Assembly: GCA_007922305.1 (NCBI GenBank)
Contig: ML677334.1
Span: 58,755,953 to 58,819,952, forward strand
Reading direction: 5' to 3'
Length of the DNA stretch: 64,000 bases
Source of the DNA: Dermatemys mawii
Lineage: Eukaryota > Chordata > Testudines > Dermatemydidae
In this document: positions 59,901 to 64,000 of the stretch, piece after piece
Numbering within the stretch: the first letter of the stretch is position 1
Layout of the letters: the number at the start of each line of letters is the position of its first letter
Notes under the pieces: model-generated
Databases searched by the model: none
Seen by the model: only the letters and a program-made list of their open reading frames with translations
What the model was told of the DNA's origin: nothing
Made by a program: the position numbers and the translations under genes

Positions 59901-61311
59901 TCTGCCGTGGCTCCCCTCTTTGCTCCTCTGGCCATGCAGCAGGGGCACTCATCCCTTTGCTCCTCCAGCCACACTGCGGGGACACTCACCCCTCCGCACA
60001 TGGGGCCGCTGGGGGCAGCGGCAGCTTCTTCACTTGCCTGCTCAGCTCAGGCCTGTGGGGCCGGACAAATCGACACCACGGGTCGGATCCAGCCCCCGGG
60101 CCGTAGTTTGAAGACCCCTGCCTTAGAACTATGTGGAGCTCTTATGTTCTCAGGTCTCAGATCCACAGTAGGATCCAATAAAACCAAAGATATGTTTTAA
60201 TTTGACTTTTCTTTTCCTTGGAAGCACATTGCTTTGTTCTGGCACATTCGGGAACCTTGGGTTCCTTAGCCAAAACTGTGTCAGATGCAAGCTGTATCTT
60301 AGAGCTGAATTACTGGATTTAGCTACCAAAATCTCACTTGGCTTGGAACCAGAGCTCCATGCCAAAACCAAACCTTTTACCATGGTTCTCGTTTGAGAGC
60401 TAAAAATACTCAGAAAAAATACTCTGCCTTGGATCCCTTATCTTTTCTTTCAGATCTCTTTGAAGCTTCTAATCCTAGAGGTTGGGCAGACAGGGACTCT
60501 TGAGGGCCTGAAGTATATTTTCTCTCTCCTTACTGTCCCATGTAGTGAATGTGCTAAAAACTGCACAATGTGAAGGGGAATGTCTTTTCCCATGGCATTT
60601 AAGACACATGATACATGCACTGGATGCCACTAAGACTGCAGGACATGGTGAACATCTTTTAAAATCATGCTTCATTGTCTTTGGATCTGCAATCAATGCC
60701 AGTACCATAGTCTTTGTAAATATTTTAAGTTAAATACTAATATTATGAACTATAACGCTAGCTAGCTAATCTAATCTAACAACTAATGTAGAATTAGTAG
60801 ACATTCAAAGCTACGGATCCAAGAGATCTAAGAAGGTCCACATCCGTCTGTCTGCTGTGGGTGAAACTCAGGTGGGAGCCCTTTTTATAGCCAGGCCCTC
60901 AGAATATCCTTGAATGCTGAGGGAAGCAATAGGAAGCATGGGTGAGCACTTTAACAGGCGGTACTATCAGAAGATTCCACTATCCAAACTGGACTGGGCA
61001 GCACATTCCCAGTGTGAGAATATGCAGAGGACACTCAAACAAGAACAGAATTTAAAACAGATATTTCTGAATGCAAATTTACTGTGCTTCCATTGTCATT
61101 ATACTTCTAAACAGTCAAAATATTAAAGATCACCAGAATATTTTAATAATATTTTAAAAGGCTCTTACTGGTACTGCTTAAACACTATCTCAGCGTATTT
61201 AAGTTTATCAGACATAGATTCTCTCTCCTTTTCGGCTTCTTCAGTGACTCGTTTTAAAATCTTCTGGATTCTCAGAAGTTCCCGATAAACATCATAATAC
61301 AATTTTGATGC
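8622..61311 (-). CDS. Split gene for a long coiled-coil protein (middle ten exons)
   Basis: Ten exons, in transcription order 61311-61169, 58644-58491, 49802-49707, 49604-49468, 41419-41236, 34961-34899, 32356-32195, 23401-23288, 12656-12511 and 8781-8622, join into 1359 nt or 453 codons without a stop. Codon phases match at every junction, including three split codons. The product is rich in Glu, Lys, Leu, Gln and Asn in heptad-like spacing, with no signal peptide, membrane segment or catalytic motif, so a filament-like structural or scaffold role is inferred. Several long vertebrate CCDC-type proteins of cilia and sperm look like this, but I do not recognise the orthologue. Start and stop exons lie outside the window or were missed. 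Introns run from 102 bp to about 10.6 kb and hold nearly all the transposons listed here. Confidence 0.85.
8782..12510. other. Intron, mostly unassigned
   Basis: Contains a short CA run near 9583-9597, a MIR-like word near 9790-9840 (aatcctggattc) and T-rich stretches near 10170-10460. A non-repetitive-looking block at 11760-12180 has open frames but no splice or protein support. Confidence 0.45.
12511..12656 (-). CDS. Coiled-coil gene, exon 9 of those visible
   Basis: 146 nt: 48 codons from [17 protein letters not shown] to TTEKSLIEL plus two bases (AG) of an Arg codon completed at 8781. The acceptor is TTGTTTCCAG and the donor GTAAGA. The composition is coiled coil with more Thr and Asn than the other exons. 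Confidence 0.85.
14813..14990. mobile_element. Truncated hAT-like element
   Basis: It begins caggggtcagcaaccttcgg, the same terminus as other hAT-like elements here, and continues into GC-rich interior sequence with an internal inverted pair (cttccgcagctccca near 14903 against gggagctgcgggaag near 14948). The opposite terminus was not found. Confidence 0.5.
16567..16680 (+). repeat. Tandem duplication, 60-bp period
   Basis: Two adjacent copies start with gaatgctgaggt at 16567 and 16627. They stay aligned through ctaataaaaattagaaaa, with a few substitutions. Confidence 0.85.
17637..17897 (-). pseudogene. DIRS tyrosine recombinase, C-terminal remnant
   Basis: The frame contains [18 protein letters not shown] then [11 protein letters not shown], matching the HxxR-containing end of DIRS recombinases. 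The H-to-R spacing is disturbed by an extra residue and the final tyrosine region is altered, so it should be inactive. Confidence 0.65.
17908..17919 (+). repeat. Target-site duplication of the nested PLE, left
   Basis: tttctgaatggt, identical to 18937-18948. This fixes the insertion borders. Confidence 0.85.
17920..18936 (+). mobile_element. Penelope-like element fragment with GIY-YIG remnant
   Basis: The frame at 17991-18557 covers the end of a PLE reverse transcriptase, a Cys linker ([11 protein letters not shown]) and the start of the endonuclease ([11 protein letters not shown] then [10 protein letters not shown]). The YIG motif reads YIC and one linker Cys is Trp. It parallels the larger PLE at 55582-57606. 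The 3' tail at 18820-18930 has the hammerhead-like segment and the gtctttaagatgccaccaga end. It is flanked by exact 12-bp duplications tttctgaatggt at 17908-17919 and 18937-18948. Confidence 0.85.
18833..18861 (+). ncRNA. Hammerhead-ribozyme-like relic in PLE tail
   Basis: CTGAAGA (18833-18839) fits the CUGANGA core. A gtggg / cccat stem follows, then GACA where the core requires GAAA. PLEs are known to carry hammerhead motifs. The changed GAAA and weakened stem suggest an inactive relic. Confidence 0.5.
18937..18948 (+). repeat. Target-site duplication of the nested PLE, right
   Basis: tttctgaatggt, identical to 17908-17919. Confidence 0.85.
18949..19298 (-). pseudogene. DIRS recombinase, central remnant
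   Basis: The minus strand (19086-19298) reads [17 protein letters not shown] and then a segment with [13 protein letters not shown], followed by ELRVLM, matching the central part of DIRS recombinases. It continues the recombinase piece that lies on the other side of the nested PLE. Confidence 0.6.
19320..21700 (-). pseudogene. DIRS gag-like region
   Basis: The frame at 19635-19889 includes [12 protein letters not shown], a phrase shared with the DIRS copy near 47750-48023. The frame at 19282-19479 ends in a segment like LHTLKD that is also shared. The right-hand part (20577-21528) is Ser/Pro-rich with a Cys-containing stretch near 21380-21500. Multiple stops are present. Confidence 0.55.
22205..22460. 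mobile_element. MITE-like element with inverted ends
   Basis: Left end gggcaggactacactacc and right end ggtagtgtagatacagct are inverted over ctacactacc. The interior has paired blocks (gtcgacgggagatttcctcccatcgac). It is non-coding. The superfamily is uncertain. Confidence 0.55.
22461..23287. other. Intron, unassigned
   Basis: AT-rich, no recognised gene. The microsatellite at 23130-23192 is listed separately. Confidence 0.45.
23130..23192 (+). repeat. Self-complementary TG/TA/CA microsatellite
   Basis: A run of GT repeats, then about 13 TA repeats, then AC repeats, then TA again. The GT and AC arms are complementary, so the array can fold into one hairpin centred on the TA tract. Confidence 0.9.
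23288..23401 (-). CDS. Coiled-coil gene, exon 8 of those visible
   Basis: 114 nt, 38 codons, phase 0 at both ends, with acceptor TTTTACAG and donor GAG|GTGAAT. The peptide starts [17 protein letters not shown] and ends KNQLTDIE. About 100 bp downstream in the intron lies a self-complementary TG/TA/CA microsatellite. Confidence 0.85.
23789..23995. mobile_element. Inverted pair of PLE-type ends (solo)
   Basis: The left half (23789-23872) and right half (23873-23995) are inverted copies: each, read outward, has ctgaagaa, a stem block, aaagcttgtct-like sequence, a ttggtcc/caataaaa block and tttctctctaatatcctggg on the right. These are features of the terminal segment of a sauropsid PLE-like family. 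No coding part lies between them. Confidence 0.55.
24000..25820. other. Intron, unassigned
   Basis: AT-rich, no exon, RNA gene or clear repeat recognised. Confidence 0.45.
25820..27900. repeat. Unclassified LTR-like repeat sequence
   Basis: Two segments (about 25860-26640 and 27060-27900) have the compositional layout of long interspersed repeats common in turtles: C-rich blocks, tracts such as agtttattaac that would be AATAAA-type signals on the minus strand, and long non-coding stretches. The open frame at 27348-27797 has no protein similarity that I recognise. Assignment to an LTR or endogenous retrovirus family is a guess. Confidence 0.25.
28107..28490 (+). other. Two overlapping hydrophobic open frames
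   Basis: A 127-codon frame (28107-28490) and an overlapping 99-codon frame (28130-28429) are both rich in hydrophobic and Cys residues. The second, with [20 protein letters not shown], looks more like a membrane protein. No splice or promoter evidence exists. It could be a remnant of an intronless gene copy or chance. Confidence 0.2.
28642..28966. mobile_element. Unclassified element with 42-bp inverted ends
   Basis: 28642-28683 and the reverse complement of 28925-28966 agree at about 38 of 42 positions (shared core tcatttcctttctgctagca). A further partial copy of the inner part (cacaattctgttaca) lies at about 29000-29020. The layout resembles the terminal and internal repeats of DIRS elements or a MITE. 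Confidence 0.55.
29130..29883 (+). mobile_element. CR1 LINE, 3' end
   Basis: The plus strand reads the CR1 reverse transcriptase C-terminal region: [17 protein letters not shown], then [15 protein letters not shown] / [17 protein letters not shown], then [18 protein letters not shown] and [20 protein letters not shown]. The element ends with the usual CR1 terminus, ggttggactacatgagct through tctatgatt at 29883. It is 5'-truncated, with a stop and a frame change between the two blocks. Confidence 0.85.
29884..30570 (-). mobile_element. CR1-type LINE, 5' part
   Basis: The minus strand at 29955-30341 reads [20 protein letters not shown] then [16 protein letters not shown], the start of the AP-like endonuclease of CR1 ORF2. 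Further upstream on that strand, [20 protein letters not shown] is the end of the esterase-type ORF1. A CT microsatellite (29921-29954) sits inside it. The reverse transcriptase is missing. Confidence 0.75.
29921..29954 (+). repeat. CT microsatellite
   Basis: About 17 consecutive CT units inside the CR1 fragment. Confidence 0.95.
30570..31745 (-). mobile_element. DIRS-like fragment: gag part and outer terminal repeat
   Basis: The minus strand within 30360-30944 reads [19 protein letters not shown] then [18 protein letters not shown], the Pro/Ser-rich and helical part of DIRS gag, before passing into CR1 sequence. The right end (31600-31745) carries the same terminal landmarks as 21715-21850 (actgctat..aaaaatctcc, gaagtggagcaccca). 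Recombinase and reverse transcriptase are absent. Confidence 0.6.
31746..32194. other. Intron, unassigned
   Basis: AT-rich sequence between the DIRS fragment and exon 32195-32356. Nothing recognised. Confidence 0.45.
32195..32356 (-). CDS. Coiled-coil gene, exon 7 of those visible
   Basis: 162 nt, 54 codons, phase 0 at both ends, with acceptor TTTTTAACAG and donor GAG|GTAATT. The peptide starts [17 protein letters not shown] and ends KNMHKENIE. It is strongly Lys/Glu-rich and predicted to be fully helical. Confidence 0.85.
32700..33245 (-). mobile_element. PLE fragment: endonuclease end and 3' tail
   Basis: The minus strand at about 33250-33050 reads [17 protein letters not shown], then [18 protein letters not shown], resembling the GIY-YIG endonuclease of a PLE family different from that at 55582. 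The remaining part toward 32700 is its 3' untranslated region. The frame is broken in several places. Confidence 0.55.
33246..33990 (+). mobile_element. PLE fragment: N-terminal part, inverted relative to its tail
   Basis: The plus strand reads a Lys/Gln-rich N-terminal region ([17 protein letters not shown] at about 33426-33476), a break, then a segment equivalent to [15 protein letters not shown] and a segment like IQTLKSNH followed by IVIKP near 33965. These are landmarks of the PLE N-terminus leading to the reverse transcriptase. It stands head to head with the minus-strand 3' fragment, and the reverse transcriptase is missing. Confidence 0.6.
33990..34610 (+). repeat. LTR-like repeat
   Basis: A segment with a TATA-like ctataaaa near 34480, followed about 30 bp later by cccctccatttggtcttc, resembles a promoter-bearing LTR of turtle repeats. 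Open frames on both strands are short and unrecognised. No internal retroviral coding sequence adjoins it. Confidence 0.3.
34899..34961 (-). CDS. Coiled-coil gene, exon 6 of those visible
   Basis: A 63-nt microexon of 21 codons, phase 0 at both ends, with acceptor TTTTAAG and donor CAG|GTAAAC. The peptide begins [14 protein letters not shown] and ends GTWQLTQ. Its borders match the neighbours in phase and its composition fits the same protein. Confidence 0.8.
35473..35688 (-). pseudogene. DIRS tyrosine recombinase, C-terminal remnant
   Basis: It contains [11 protein letters not shown] then [19 protein letters not shown]. The last part is the conserved end that carries the catalytic tyrosine (HYA). 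The HxxR position reads HFMG, so the catalytic arginine is lost. Confidence 0.7.
36680..36964 (-). pseudogene. DIRS RNase H remnant
   Basis: It reads [19 protein letters not shown] then [16 protein letters not shown] and ends [11 protein letters not shown], the conserved core and end of the RNase H domain. The core aspartate in DNTT is retained. Confidence 0.75.
37075..37440 (-). pseudogene. DIRS reverse transcriptase remnant
   Basis: It reads [20 protein letters not shown] then [19 protein letters not shown] and [12 protein letters not shown], followed by LLFGLSSAP, the fingers and motif A to B of the DIRS reverse transcriptase. The YxDD motif is not in this frame. Confidence 0.75.
37600..38768. 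other. Intron, partly DIRS-derived border then unassigned
   Basis: 37600-37790 may continue the DIRS copy. Beyond it the sequence is AT-rich and unrecognised, with a MIR-like word (aactcaggaatcctgaattc) near 38710. Confidence 0.4.
38769..39508. mobile_element. hAT-like non-autonomous element
   Basis: It begins cagtggtttccaaagcgggg and ends gtttgggaaccactg, inverted. Flanks ttctagta (38761-38768) and ttctagag (39509-39516) form an 8-bp target duplication with two mismatches. The interior has no transposase frame. Confidence 0.75.
39681..40130. mobile_element. hAT-like non-autonomous element
   Basis: It begins tagggccatcctcagg and ends cttatgtctaagggcggccctg, inverted with substitutions. Flanks tccctaca (39673-39680) and tccccaca (40131-40138) form an 8-bp duplication with one mismatch. 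Open frames inside are not transposase-like. Confidence 0.7.
40131..41235. other. Intron, unassigned
   Basis: Mixed composition with a GC-rich stretch at about 40300-40600. No exon, RNA gene or repeat recognised. Confidence 0.45.
41236..41419 (-). CDS. Coiled-coil gene, exon 5 of those visible
   Basis: The acceptor is TTTTAACAG. One base completes the split Ser codon, then 61 codons follow, from [12 protein letters not shown] to [11 protein letters not shown]. Two donors are possible. AAG|GTTGTA at 41236 leaves phase 0, as the next exon requires. CCG|GTACAA seven bases earlier would break the frame, so the former was chosen although its donor consensus is weak. Confidence 0.8.
41420..42430. 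other. Intron, unassigned
   Basis: AT-rich, nothing recognised. Confidence 0.45.
42435..42740. mobile_element. DIRS terminal-repeat unit
   Basis: A block at about 42440-42470 (gtaagtgtggttcttcatatg) is inverted at about 42682-42710 (gcacatctcaaagaaccacag). A nearly identical segment (cagttccttcaccaatacagaatccaga) also occurs in the DIRS end at 50040-50067. It is a detached end without coding sequence. Confidence 0.55.
42564..42572 (+). promoter_or_regulatory. TATA-like box in a DIRS end
   Basis: gtataaaagg lies within the terminal unit about 30 bp before cacactcagttcc. It is the kind of site expected in a DIRS terminal promoter, but transcription is not shown. Confidence 0.3.
42790..43400 (-). 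mobile_element. CR1-type LINE, ORF1 fragment
   Basis: On the minus strand a phrase equivalent to VHIGTN in 42840-42870, preceded by helical charged sequence, resembles the SGNH esterase-like domain of CR1 ORF1. 43126-43341 gives the Lys/Thr-rich part upstream. It is fragmentary and frame-shifted. Confidence 0.45.
43451..44070. mobile_element. GC-rich hAT-like element
   Basis: Ends cagaggtgaaagtaagccgg and ttgatttactttcacccctg are inverted over caggtgaaagtaa-like termini. Flanks gctcatag (43443-43450) and ctccatag (44071-44078) are a decayed 8-bp duplication. The interior is CpG- and CCGGG-rich with repeated gggccctttaaa and cccgggc words in inverted pairs. No transposase. Confidence 0.65.
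44079..44886. repeat. Unclassified repeat-like sequence
   Basis: Contains recurring words (cctgggcttcag, agccagttacccagtc, cagcctgcccac) and CT-rich blocks, suggesting a long interspersed or LTR-type repeat. Family not recognised. Confidence 0.3.
44887..45243 (-). pseudogene. DIRS tyrosine recombinase, C-terminal half
   Basis: It reads [17 protein letters not shown], then a long insert, then [19 protein letters not shown]. The HxxR signature is YSTR here: arginine is retained and the histidine has become tyrosine. The catalytic tyrosine end lies beyond the frame. Confidence 0.7.
45453..45980 (-). pseudogene. DIRS tyrosine recombinase, N-terminal half
   Basis: The 175-codon frame reads [20 protein letters not shown], later [17 protein letters not shown] and [20 protein letters not shown] then LNLI, the N-terminal core-binding part of the DIRS recombinase. 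A frame change separates it from the C-terminal half. Confidence 0.7.
46000..46470 (-). pseudogene. DIRS RNase H and following region
   Basis: 46282-46470 reads [17 protein letters not shown] then [18 protein letters not shown], the RNase H core. 46000-46240 reads [20 protein letters not shown], the conserved segment after RNase H in these elements. The two are in different frames. Confidence 0.7.
46538..46593. repeat. 56-bp near-perfect palindrome
   Basis: Arms 46538-46565 and 46566-46593 are reverse complements with one mismatch and no spacer, centred on ggatgcatcc. It lies in the DIRS reverse transcriptase/RNase H interval and is not a known part of it. Confidence 0.9.
46637..47250 (-). 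pseudogene. DIRS reverse transcriptase
   Basis: The 46744-47247 frame reads [20 protein letters not shown] then [14 protein letters not shown] and a motif A region ([16 protein letters not shown]). The 46637-46876 frame continues with [16 protein letters not shown] and a YFYLYDCLL stretch where YxDD-type active-site residues would lie (YLYD, second Asp replaced by Cys). It is inactive. Confidence 0.75.
47252..49090 (-). pseudogene. DIRS gag-like region
   Basis: It contains a [14 protein letters not shown] stretch (47252-47701), then [16 protein letters not shown] (47748-48023), a helical segment at 48056-48241 and an acidic Ser-rich stretch (48455-48664). The order matches the DIRS copy at 19320-21700. 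Confidence 0.6.
49468..49604 (-). CDS. Coiled-coil gene, exon 4 of those visible
   Basis: The acceptor is TTTCTTAG and the donor GTAATT. The exon holds 45 codons plus two bases (AG) of a Ser codon completed at 41419. The peptide starts [16 protein letters not shown] and continues as an acidic coiled coil ([16 protein letters not shown]). Confidence 0.85.
49707..49802 (-). CDS. Coiled-coil gene, exon 3 of those visible
   Basis: A 96-nt exon of 32 codons in phase 0 at both ends, with acceptor CCAG and donor GTAAGT. The peptide runs from [15 protein letters not shown] to EVIKATEDL and is helical with a regular hydrophobic spacing. It is separated from the next exon by an intron of only 102 bp, by far the shortest in the gene. 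Confidence 0.85.
49897..52520 (-). mobile_element. DIRS-like retrotransposon copy
   Basis: The left end (49897-49960, caacgtgtt-type block with cctctgagatgtgttgc) is inverted at about 50120-50150 (caacacatctcaaagag). The minus strand then gives the region after RNase H (50308-50541 and 50635-50823), RNase H start (51046-51273, ending [12 protein letters not shown]) and reverse transcriptase (51572-51772, [20 protein letters not shown]). Recombinase and most of gag are absent; 52316-52501 may be a gag remnant. Confidence 0.65.
52530..53430. other. Intron, unassigned
   Basis: No exon or clear repeat recognised. Confidence 0.45.
53440..53990 (+). repeat. Imperfect CT-rich tandem array
   Basis: Repeating words cagtctcc-ttgcccag-ccagtctc with a loose period of several tens of bases. 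Both strands stay open for about 150 codons because of the composition, not because of a gene. Confidence 0.6.
53990..55581. other. Intron, unassigned
   Basis: AT-rich, with a CT run near 55168-55188 and the tandem duplication at 55202-55279. No exon seen. Confidence 0.45.
55202..55279 (+). repeat. Tandem duplication, 41-bp period
   Basis: The 37-bp block beginning aatcattaaacagctggga at 55202 recurs exactly from 55243 after a four-base spacer. Confidence 0.9.
55582..55712. repeat. 42-bp inverted repeat at the PLE 5' junction
   Basis: Arms 55582-55623 and 55671-55712 are identical in reverse complement. The 47-bp spacer extends the pairing imperfectly by about 12 of 14 bases on each side. 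The right arm is part of the coding frame; the left arm is its inverted copy. Confidence 0.95.
55668..57426 (+). pseudogene. PLE reverse transcriptase with C-terminal GIY-YIG endonuclease
   Basis: From 55668 the frame reads [15 protein letters not shown], hits one TGA at 55777-55779, then is open to 57426 (514 codons from 55882). Landmarks: [14 protein letters not shown], motif A as [13 protein letters not shown], motif B-type [19 protein letters not shown], motif C as [10 protein letters not shown], a Cys linker ([11 protein letters not shown]), and the endonuclease with [20 protein letters not shown] and [11 protein letters not shown]. In motif A the expected Asp is Asn, and in motif C the second Asp is Ala. 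The endonuclease signatures look intact. This is a retroelement protein that would have nicked and reverse-transcribed at target DNA; this copy should lack polymerase activity. Confidence 0.85.
57533..57560 (+). ncRNA. Hammerhead-ribozyme-like motif in PLE tail
   Basis: CCGACGA (57533-57539, expected CTGANGA) is followed by an A, then a gtggg (57541-57545) and cccac (57552-57556) stem, then GAAA (57557-57560), with gcatg/atgc-like flanks able to pair. Only the core U-to-C change departs from the known core, so activity is doubtful. Confidence 0.55.
57607..58038. other. Intron, unassigned
   Basis: AT-rich between the PLE and the hAT-like element. Nothing recognised. Confidence 0.45.
58047..58329. 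mobile_element. hAT-like MITE with long inverted ends
   Basis: A 283-bp element has about 70 bp of inverted similarity at its ends (cagggatcggcaaccttgg against ccaaggttgccgttctttg), flanked by exact cattatat duplications (58039-58046 and 58330-58337). It is non-coding. It lies within about 160 bp of the exon at 58491. Confidence 0.85.
58491..58644 (-). CDS. Coiled-coil gene, exon 2 of those visible
   Basis: The acceptor ends in TATTAG and the donor is GTGAGT. After one base completing the previous Gln codon, 51 codons follow, starting [14 protein letters not shown] and ending AKSWNNK. The middle is a dense Glu/Lys helix ([19 protein letters not shown]). The exon ends in phase 0. A 283-bp hAT-like element sits only about 160 bp downstream in the intron. 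Confidence 0.85.
58645..59726. other. Intron, unassigned
   Basis: Includes an old interspersed fragment near 59360-59440 (cccactgtgcgaggcact). No gene recognised. Confidence 0.45.
59735..60120. mobile_element. hAT-like non-autonomous element
   Basis: Ends caggggtctccaaact and agtttgaagacccctg are inverted. Exact 8-bp duplications ccttagaa lie at 59727-59734 and 60121-60128. The interior is GC-rich with repeated ctttgctcctcc and gccgtgg words. Confidence 0.85.
60129..61168. other. Intron, unassigned
   Basis: AT-rich; short frames only. Nothing recognised. Confidence 0.45.
61169..61311 (-). CDS. Coiled-coil gene, exon 1 of those visible
   Basis: The acceptor is a pyrimidine-rich tract ending in CAG, followed by GCA TCA AAA (Ala-Ser-Lys). 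The exon codes 47 full residues plus two bases of a Gln codon, and the donor is GTAAGA. The peptide begins [13 protein letters not shown] and ends EIVFKQY. It is a charged helix with heptad leucines and a Glu/Lys-rich centre. The split Gln codon is completed by the first base of the exon at 58644, which supports direct splicing. Confidence 0.85.
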
Positions 61312-64000
61312 CTGAAAAAGGAAAACAAATATTCTATAAACTGTTTTCATTATGAAATGTATATAATGTTCTAAACACAACTGTTCTCATTCAGTAATCT
61401 TCTGACTCACTTATTACTATTTGAAACTTTGAGTGCTTTGGGATATCACAATATTTAGCAATAAATAAAGCACAGAACACCATATAAGCAGTCAGAGTAG
61501 AAAACAATGACAAAGCATGTGTAGAAGCTGATGATATCAAAAAAACAGTATTAGCAAGAGAGCTTTCATTTTGTTATAACATTTGGAAGTTATTGTGAAA
61601 AGATGGCCACTCGCATGGGAAGACAGAGACCAATGGAGCAGAACACAAAAACTTGGAAAAAGCCACTGAGTCTGTACTCAGTTACCTGACAGAATCATTA
61701 CTTAAAGGCTTCTGAAGGGCTGTACAAGCCTGACATTCACTTAAGAAACAGAGAGGCCTGACACAATGATGGAGATTGTCAAAGGCACAAATAAGAGTTA
61801 GGCACCACATTCTCATTGCCTTTCAATGAGAGTTGGGTATGTAGCTGCCCTCTCTGCCATCCAAAATCTCCTCCAACAATTATAAAAATCAGTGATTCAC
61901 GTAAGAGAATAAAAATAGGAGTGTATTATAATCTAAAGCCCTTATTAACTGCTCAGTCTTTTCTTTGGGAAATTTAAAAAACAAAAACTATATATTCAAT
62001 ATTATCTAATTATTTTTAATTAAAAAGAAAATCAAGTGCCTGCTGCAAGATCCTAAGGCAATGAGGAAGATAAAACCTATAAAATTGGTGAAACTAGTTA
62101 ATCCGAGCATGTGAACTAGAGCACAATTTAAACCTTGAGTATTTTTTGTTTTAATATCTAATAACTTTTTAAAGAAGAAATATTTGAATGGGTTACTACA
62201 AGAAATGACCTATATTTTTATTGTGTCATGTAATGTTACTACTTCTCTGATGAGATTTTGCATTATTTCATTTAGTAATCGAAAGAAAAAAATCAGTACT
62301 GGAAAAAAGTGCTAATTTAAAATTGCTTTGGGAAAAGTCTATTTCATGAATTGTATTTCAGATCATTTTGAAATTTTCACTGCATCAAATATATCCCAAG
62401 GCAACAACAAGAAGAATGGAAATAACAAAATAAGTAGAAGAAAAAGTTAACAGCCTGACCTTTAATTAGCCACTATTTTGAAAATGCCCTATTTGCTGAT
62501 ATAACAAAAATGTTAGTCTTCAAAAATAGAACATCTACTCAACCCACAGTCACATACAACCTATGTACATATCAACAAATATCACCCAGGCTTTATAAAA
62601 GAATTTAGAAATTAGGAGTTTTCAGGAGTACTAGTAGTTATTCAGGTATATTGTACTGTGATGATACTTGTTAATGTTGATTTTTATTTTAAAGAAAGAA
62701 AAATGAATCAATAACAAATTTGTTTAAGATCATCATGTTAATTGTAAAGCTCTCTCATATGCATTTTCCCCCTTTTATTATAATACATGTATTTTTATAT
62801 GTAATTATTGACAGTTAAAAATGAGCAGCATTTTAAAAAAATTAACAGGGTTTATTAATAACAACACCAAAGGTTATCCTAAACCCAGTGTTTTATTCTA
62901 CAACAGAGACAATCTTTAGGAGAAGTTATTAATAGTGATCACAAAAAAGTTCAACTTCTGGATTTCTAATAAAAATTTACAATATGCAACATAAATATTA
63001 TTGTTAAGTAGAACTGGTAGCTATACCTGCAATTAAGGTTTCCTAACACTTTCCATTATAAGACCCTATTCTCAGCTGCTTATAATTTTGCCAAACTTTA
63101 AACAGACCAAAATTTTTCCTGCTGGGCATTAGCTGCTTCAGTGAACGAGACTAGAGAAAAATACATTGCTTTTCCCATGCATGACTGTGCTCTTCAGGGT
63201 CCAGTACAAACTACAGAGCAGACTTGAGTAGGGTGCAAAAGTCTAGAGTTTACTGAAGCACTTTCCCACAGCCCACCTTGACAAGGGTTCACTACAGAAG
63301 TCTCATTAGGCCCAACAGGTATGTCCCAGGCAGCACAGACAGCCCAATAATCAATAGGCCCTGCAGGCCAGACAGCCCAGCTGTCCTTTTTGTAGTAAAG
63401 CAAAGAAATAGTGCCCAAAACAGACTCAACAGTCCTGTGTCAGGCTCACCTTCCTCTAGAGGGCTCTGGCTGTGCAGAGGTTCTGGGCTGGTCCTTTCTT
63501 CAGGGAGCAAAGGATAAGACATTTACTCTCCTCCCTGAGCAACCCACTAGTGAGCTGTCCTCGCCCCCTCTTACCTGCCCTTTCATTACCTGACAGCAAG
63601 TGTAGATGTAGCTGGGCAGGGTTGAGTGTGCCTACAGCAGCTCATTAACCTTTGCTGACAGTGTGAGACTGGTATACATCATCACACCATGTTAAAAAAA
63701 AATCTTACAACCTTTTCTCTGTTTTGGAGCAGGGACTTGAAATTTGACAGGGAGACATATCTTTTGCTGCTTCTGTGAAAATCCTCCATATTTGGACAAC
63801 TTTATAAGCCTCTGAAAATTAAAATTCACACATGCTCAGTAGAAGTTTATTAGAATTTGACAGCATTATTCTCCAAAGATTCTGTCCATACTGAGCATGC
63901 TGCATCTCCATAAGGCTCCTACATCATGACCATGCTTAGCATGCTCCATCTGCAGAGAGCGACTTAGTTCTGCCTTGAATAATACTTAGAACTGCCTTGA
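61312..64000. other. Upstream intron, no further exon found
   Basis: Mostly AT-rich. 63180-63650 is a C/T-rich unassigned block. A repeat with tgctcagtag / ctgagcatgct words in inverted arrangement lies at about 63830-63960. No exon with a phase-0 donor fitting the exon at 61311 was seen. Confidence 0.4.

Noticed and set aside
63700..63790. Possible additional minus-strand exon
   Set aside because: A donor-like site exists but no convincing acceptor or coiled-coil coding; it looks like part of an interspersed repeat.

Overview
The window reads as a vertebrate nuclear locus, most likely a turtle or a related sauropsid. This is inferred from the repeats: CR1 LINEs, many DIRS-like tyrosine-recombinase retrotransposons, Penelope-like elements (PLEs) with a GIY-YIG endonuclease and many short hAT-type elements. 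Codon-scale open reading is confined to spliced exons and transposon remnants. No prokaryotic signature was seen.

Host gene. Ten small exons on the minus strand, running from 61311 down to 8622, form one split gene. Every exon has AG/GT borders and the codon phases agree at all nine junctions. Together they give 453 uninterrupted codons of almost pure coiled coil. Neither the first nor the last coding exon is in the window, so this is the middle of a long coiled-coil protein. I could not identify the family. A separate possible exon lies on the plus strand at 98-240.

Repeats. The introns are packed with mobile elements. At least seven DIRS-like fragments (1129-5640 with one nested at 2353-2960, 17187-21855, 30570-31745, 35400-37600, 44887-49090, 49897-52520) all lie on the minus strand, in sense with the host gene; the most complete runs recombinase, RNase H, reverse transcriptase and gag from left to right, i.e. 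gag first in its own direction. CR1 fragments lie at 2960-3850, 5990-6600, 29130-29883, 29884-30570 and 42790-43400. PLE material lies at 17920-18936 (inserted into a DIRS element with a 12-bp target duplication), 23789-23995, 32700-33990 and 55582-57606. The last retains a 514-codon reverse transcriptase/GIY-YIG frame. Several hAT-like elements carry 8-bp target duplications.

The most interesting signals are the hammerhead-ribozyme-like tails of the PLEs, the fold-back and 5'-inverted PLE insertions, a 56-bp near-perfect palindrome inside a DIRS element, the uniform sense orientation of the DIRS copies, and the unidentified coiled-coil gene.
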